Positions 63,917 to 64,000 of a stretch of 64,000 nt of DNA are shown here, piece after piece (positions within the stretch are counted from its first letter, which is position 1; every line of letters begins with the position of its first letter). A program made the position numbers and the translations under genes. The notes under the pieces were generated by a model. That model had not been told where the DNA came from and did no database searches. It was given only the letters and a program-made list of their open reading frames with translations. Origin of the DNA: Rhodococcus globerulus NBRC 14531 (GTDB lineage Bacteria > Actinomycetota > Actinomycetes > Mycobacteriales > Mycobacteriaceae); the NCBI RefSeq assembly GCF_001894805.1, contig NZ_BCWX01000013.1, forward strand, positions 1 through 64,000. Reading direction: 5' to 3'.

Positions 63917-64000
63917 CTAGATTCGATTCCCGTTAATGAAGGCCTTGATCCGGTGACCGCCGGCGTTCGTACGGCACGTCACGTACTCGAAGTCAGGACT
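63917..64000 (-). CDS. C-terminal end of a reverse-strand gene (partial)
   Basis: The last 27 codons of an open reverse frame run in from the right edge and stop at TAG just before the terminator hairpin. The translation (SPDFEYVTCRTNAGGHRIK...) has normal composition, and the hairpin position supports a true gene end. It is too short to name a family. Confidence 0.4.
   Translation of the reverse strand, partial: SPDFEYVTCRTNAGGHRIKAFINGNRI

Overview
The window looks like a chromosomal catabolic island from a high-GC mycolic-acid actinomycete, probably Rhodococcus or a close relative. The evidence is the GC-rich codon use, frequent GTG starts, short tight operons, and protein families typical of actinobacterial steroid, terpenoid and aromatic-acid catabolism. 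Genus and substrate are inferences from family resemblance, not from a marker gene. I saw no rRNA, tRNA, CRISPR array, transposase or integrase.

Region 1 (1-17.4 kb) is a first acyl-CoA degradation set. A forward operon encodes a small protein, a DUF35-thiolase fusion, a CaiB-type CoA-transferase and a thiolase. It faces a racemase-like CaiB protein. Next come a forward acyl-CoA dehydrogenase/SDR/enoyl-CoA hydratase operon and a long reverse run: DoxX, phosphatase, acyl-CoA ligase, APH-type kinase, TetR, ACAD11-like dehydrogenase, two SDRs and a quinone oxidoreductase. The kinase and dehydrogenase match the two halves of the animal ACAD10/11 proteins.

Region 2 (17.4-40.5 kb) is a second, partly paralogous set. 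It holds two CoA ligases, three acyl-CoA dehydrogenase genes (one a double-length fusion), four crotonase-fold proteins, a MaoC-type hydratase, a thiolase, a TesB thioesterase, two HSD10-like SDRs and an IpdC/nitronate-monooxygenase-like flavoprotein. Nearly every transcription unit starts just after an AT-rich palindrome of the ACATAGT...ACTATGT or ATAACTAAGTTAT type, which suggests a single regulon. The GntR/FCD repressor at its edge is the best candidate regulator. MarR/MFS and TetR/TauD pairs lie within this region.

Region 3 (41.4-55.6 kb) looks like a ring-oxidation module. It contains a type I extradiol dioxygenase, a lone Rieske oxygenase alpha subunit, a ferredoxin, an MFS transporter, a ferredoxin-NADP reductase, a KstD-like flavin dehydrogenase, two more VOC proteins, an AhpD/CMD-like protein, a TauD-type dioxygenase, an SDR, an NTF2-like protein and an IclR regulator. 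Region 4 (56.8-62.5 kb) is a complete Opp/Dpp-type ABC importer operon with its binding protein last. It is followed by a TetR gene and the 3' end of a reverse-strand gene.

In outline, transporters bring in a cyclic or branched compound, region 3 oxygenates and opens rings, and the ligases and two beta-oxidation sets shorten the CoA-bound acids. Strong hairpins close most units. A 3' fragment of the SDR gene at 51.7 kb lies behind the ABC operon and records a past rearrangement.
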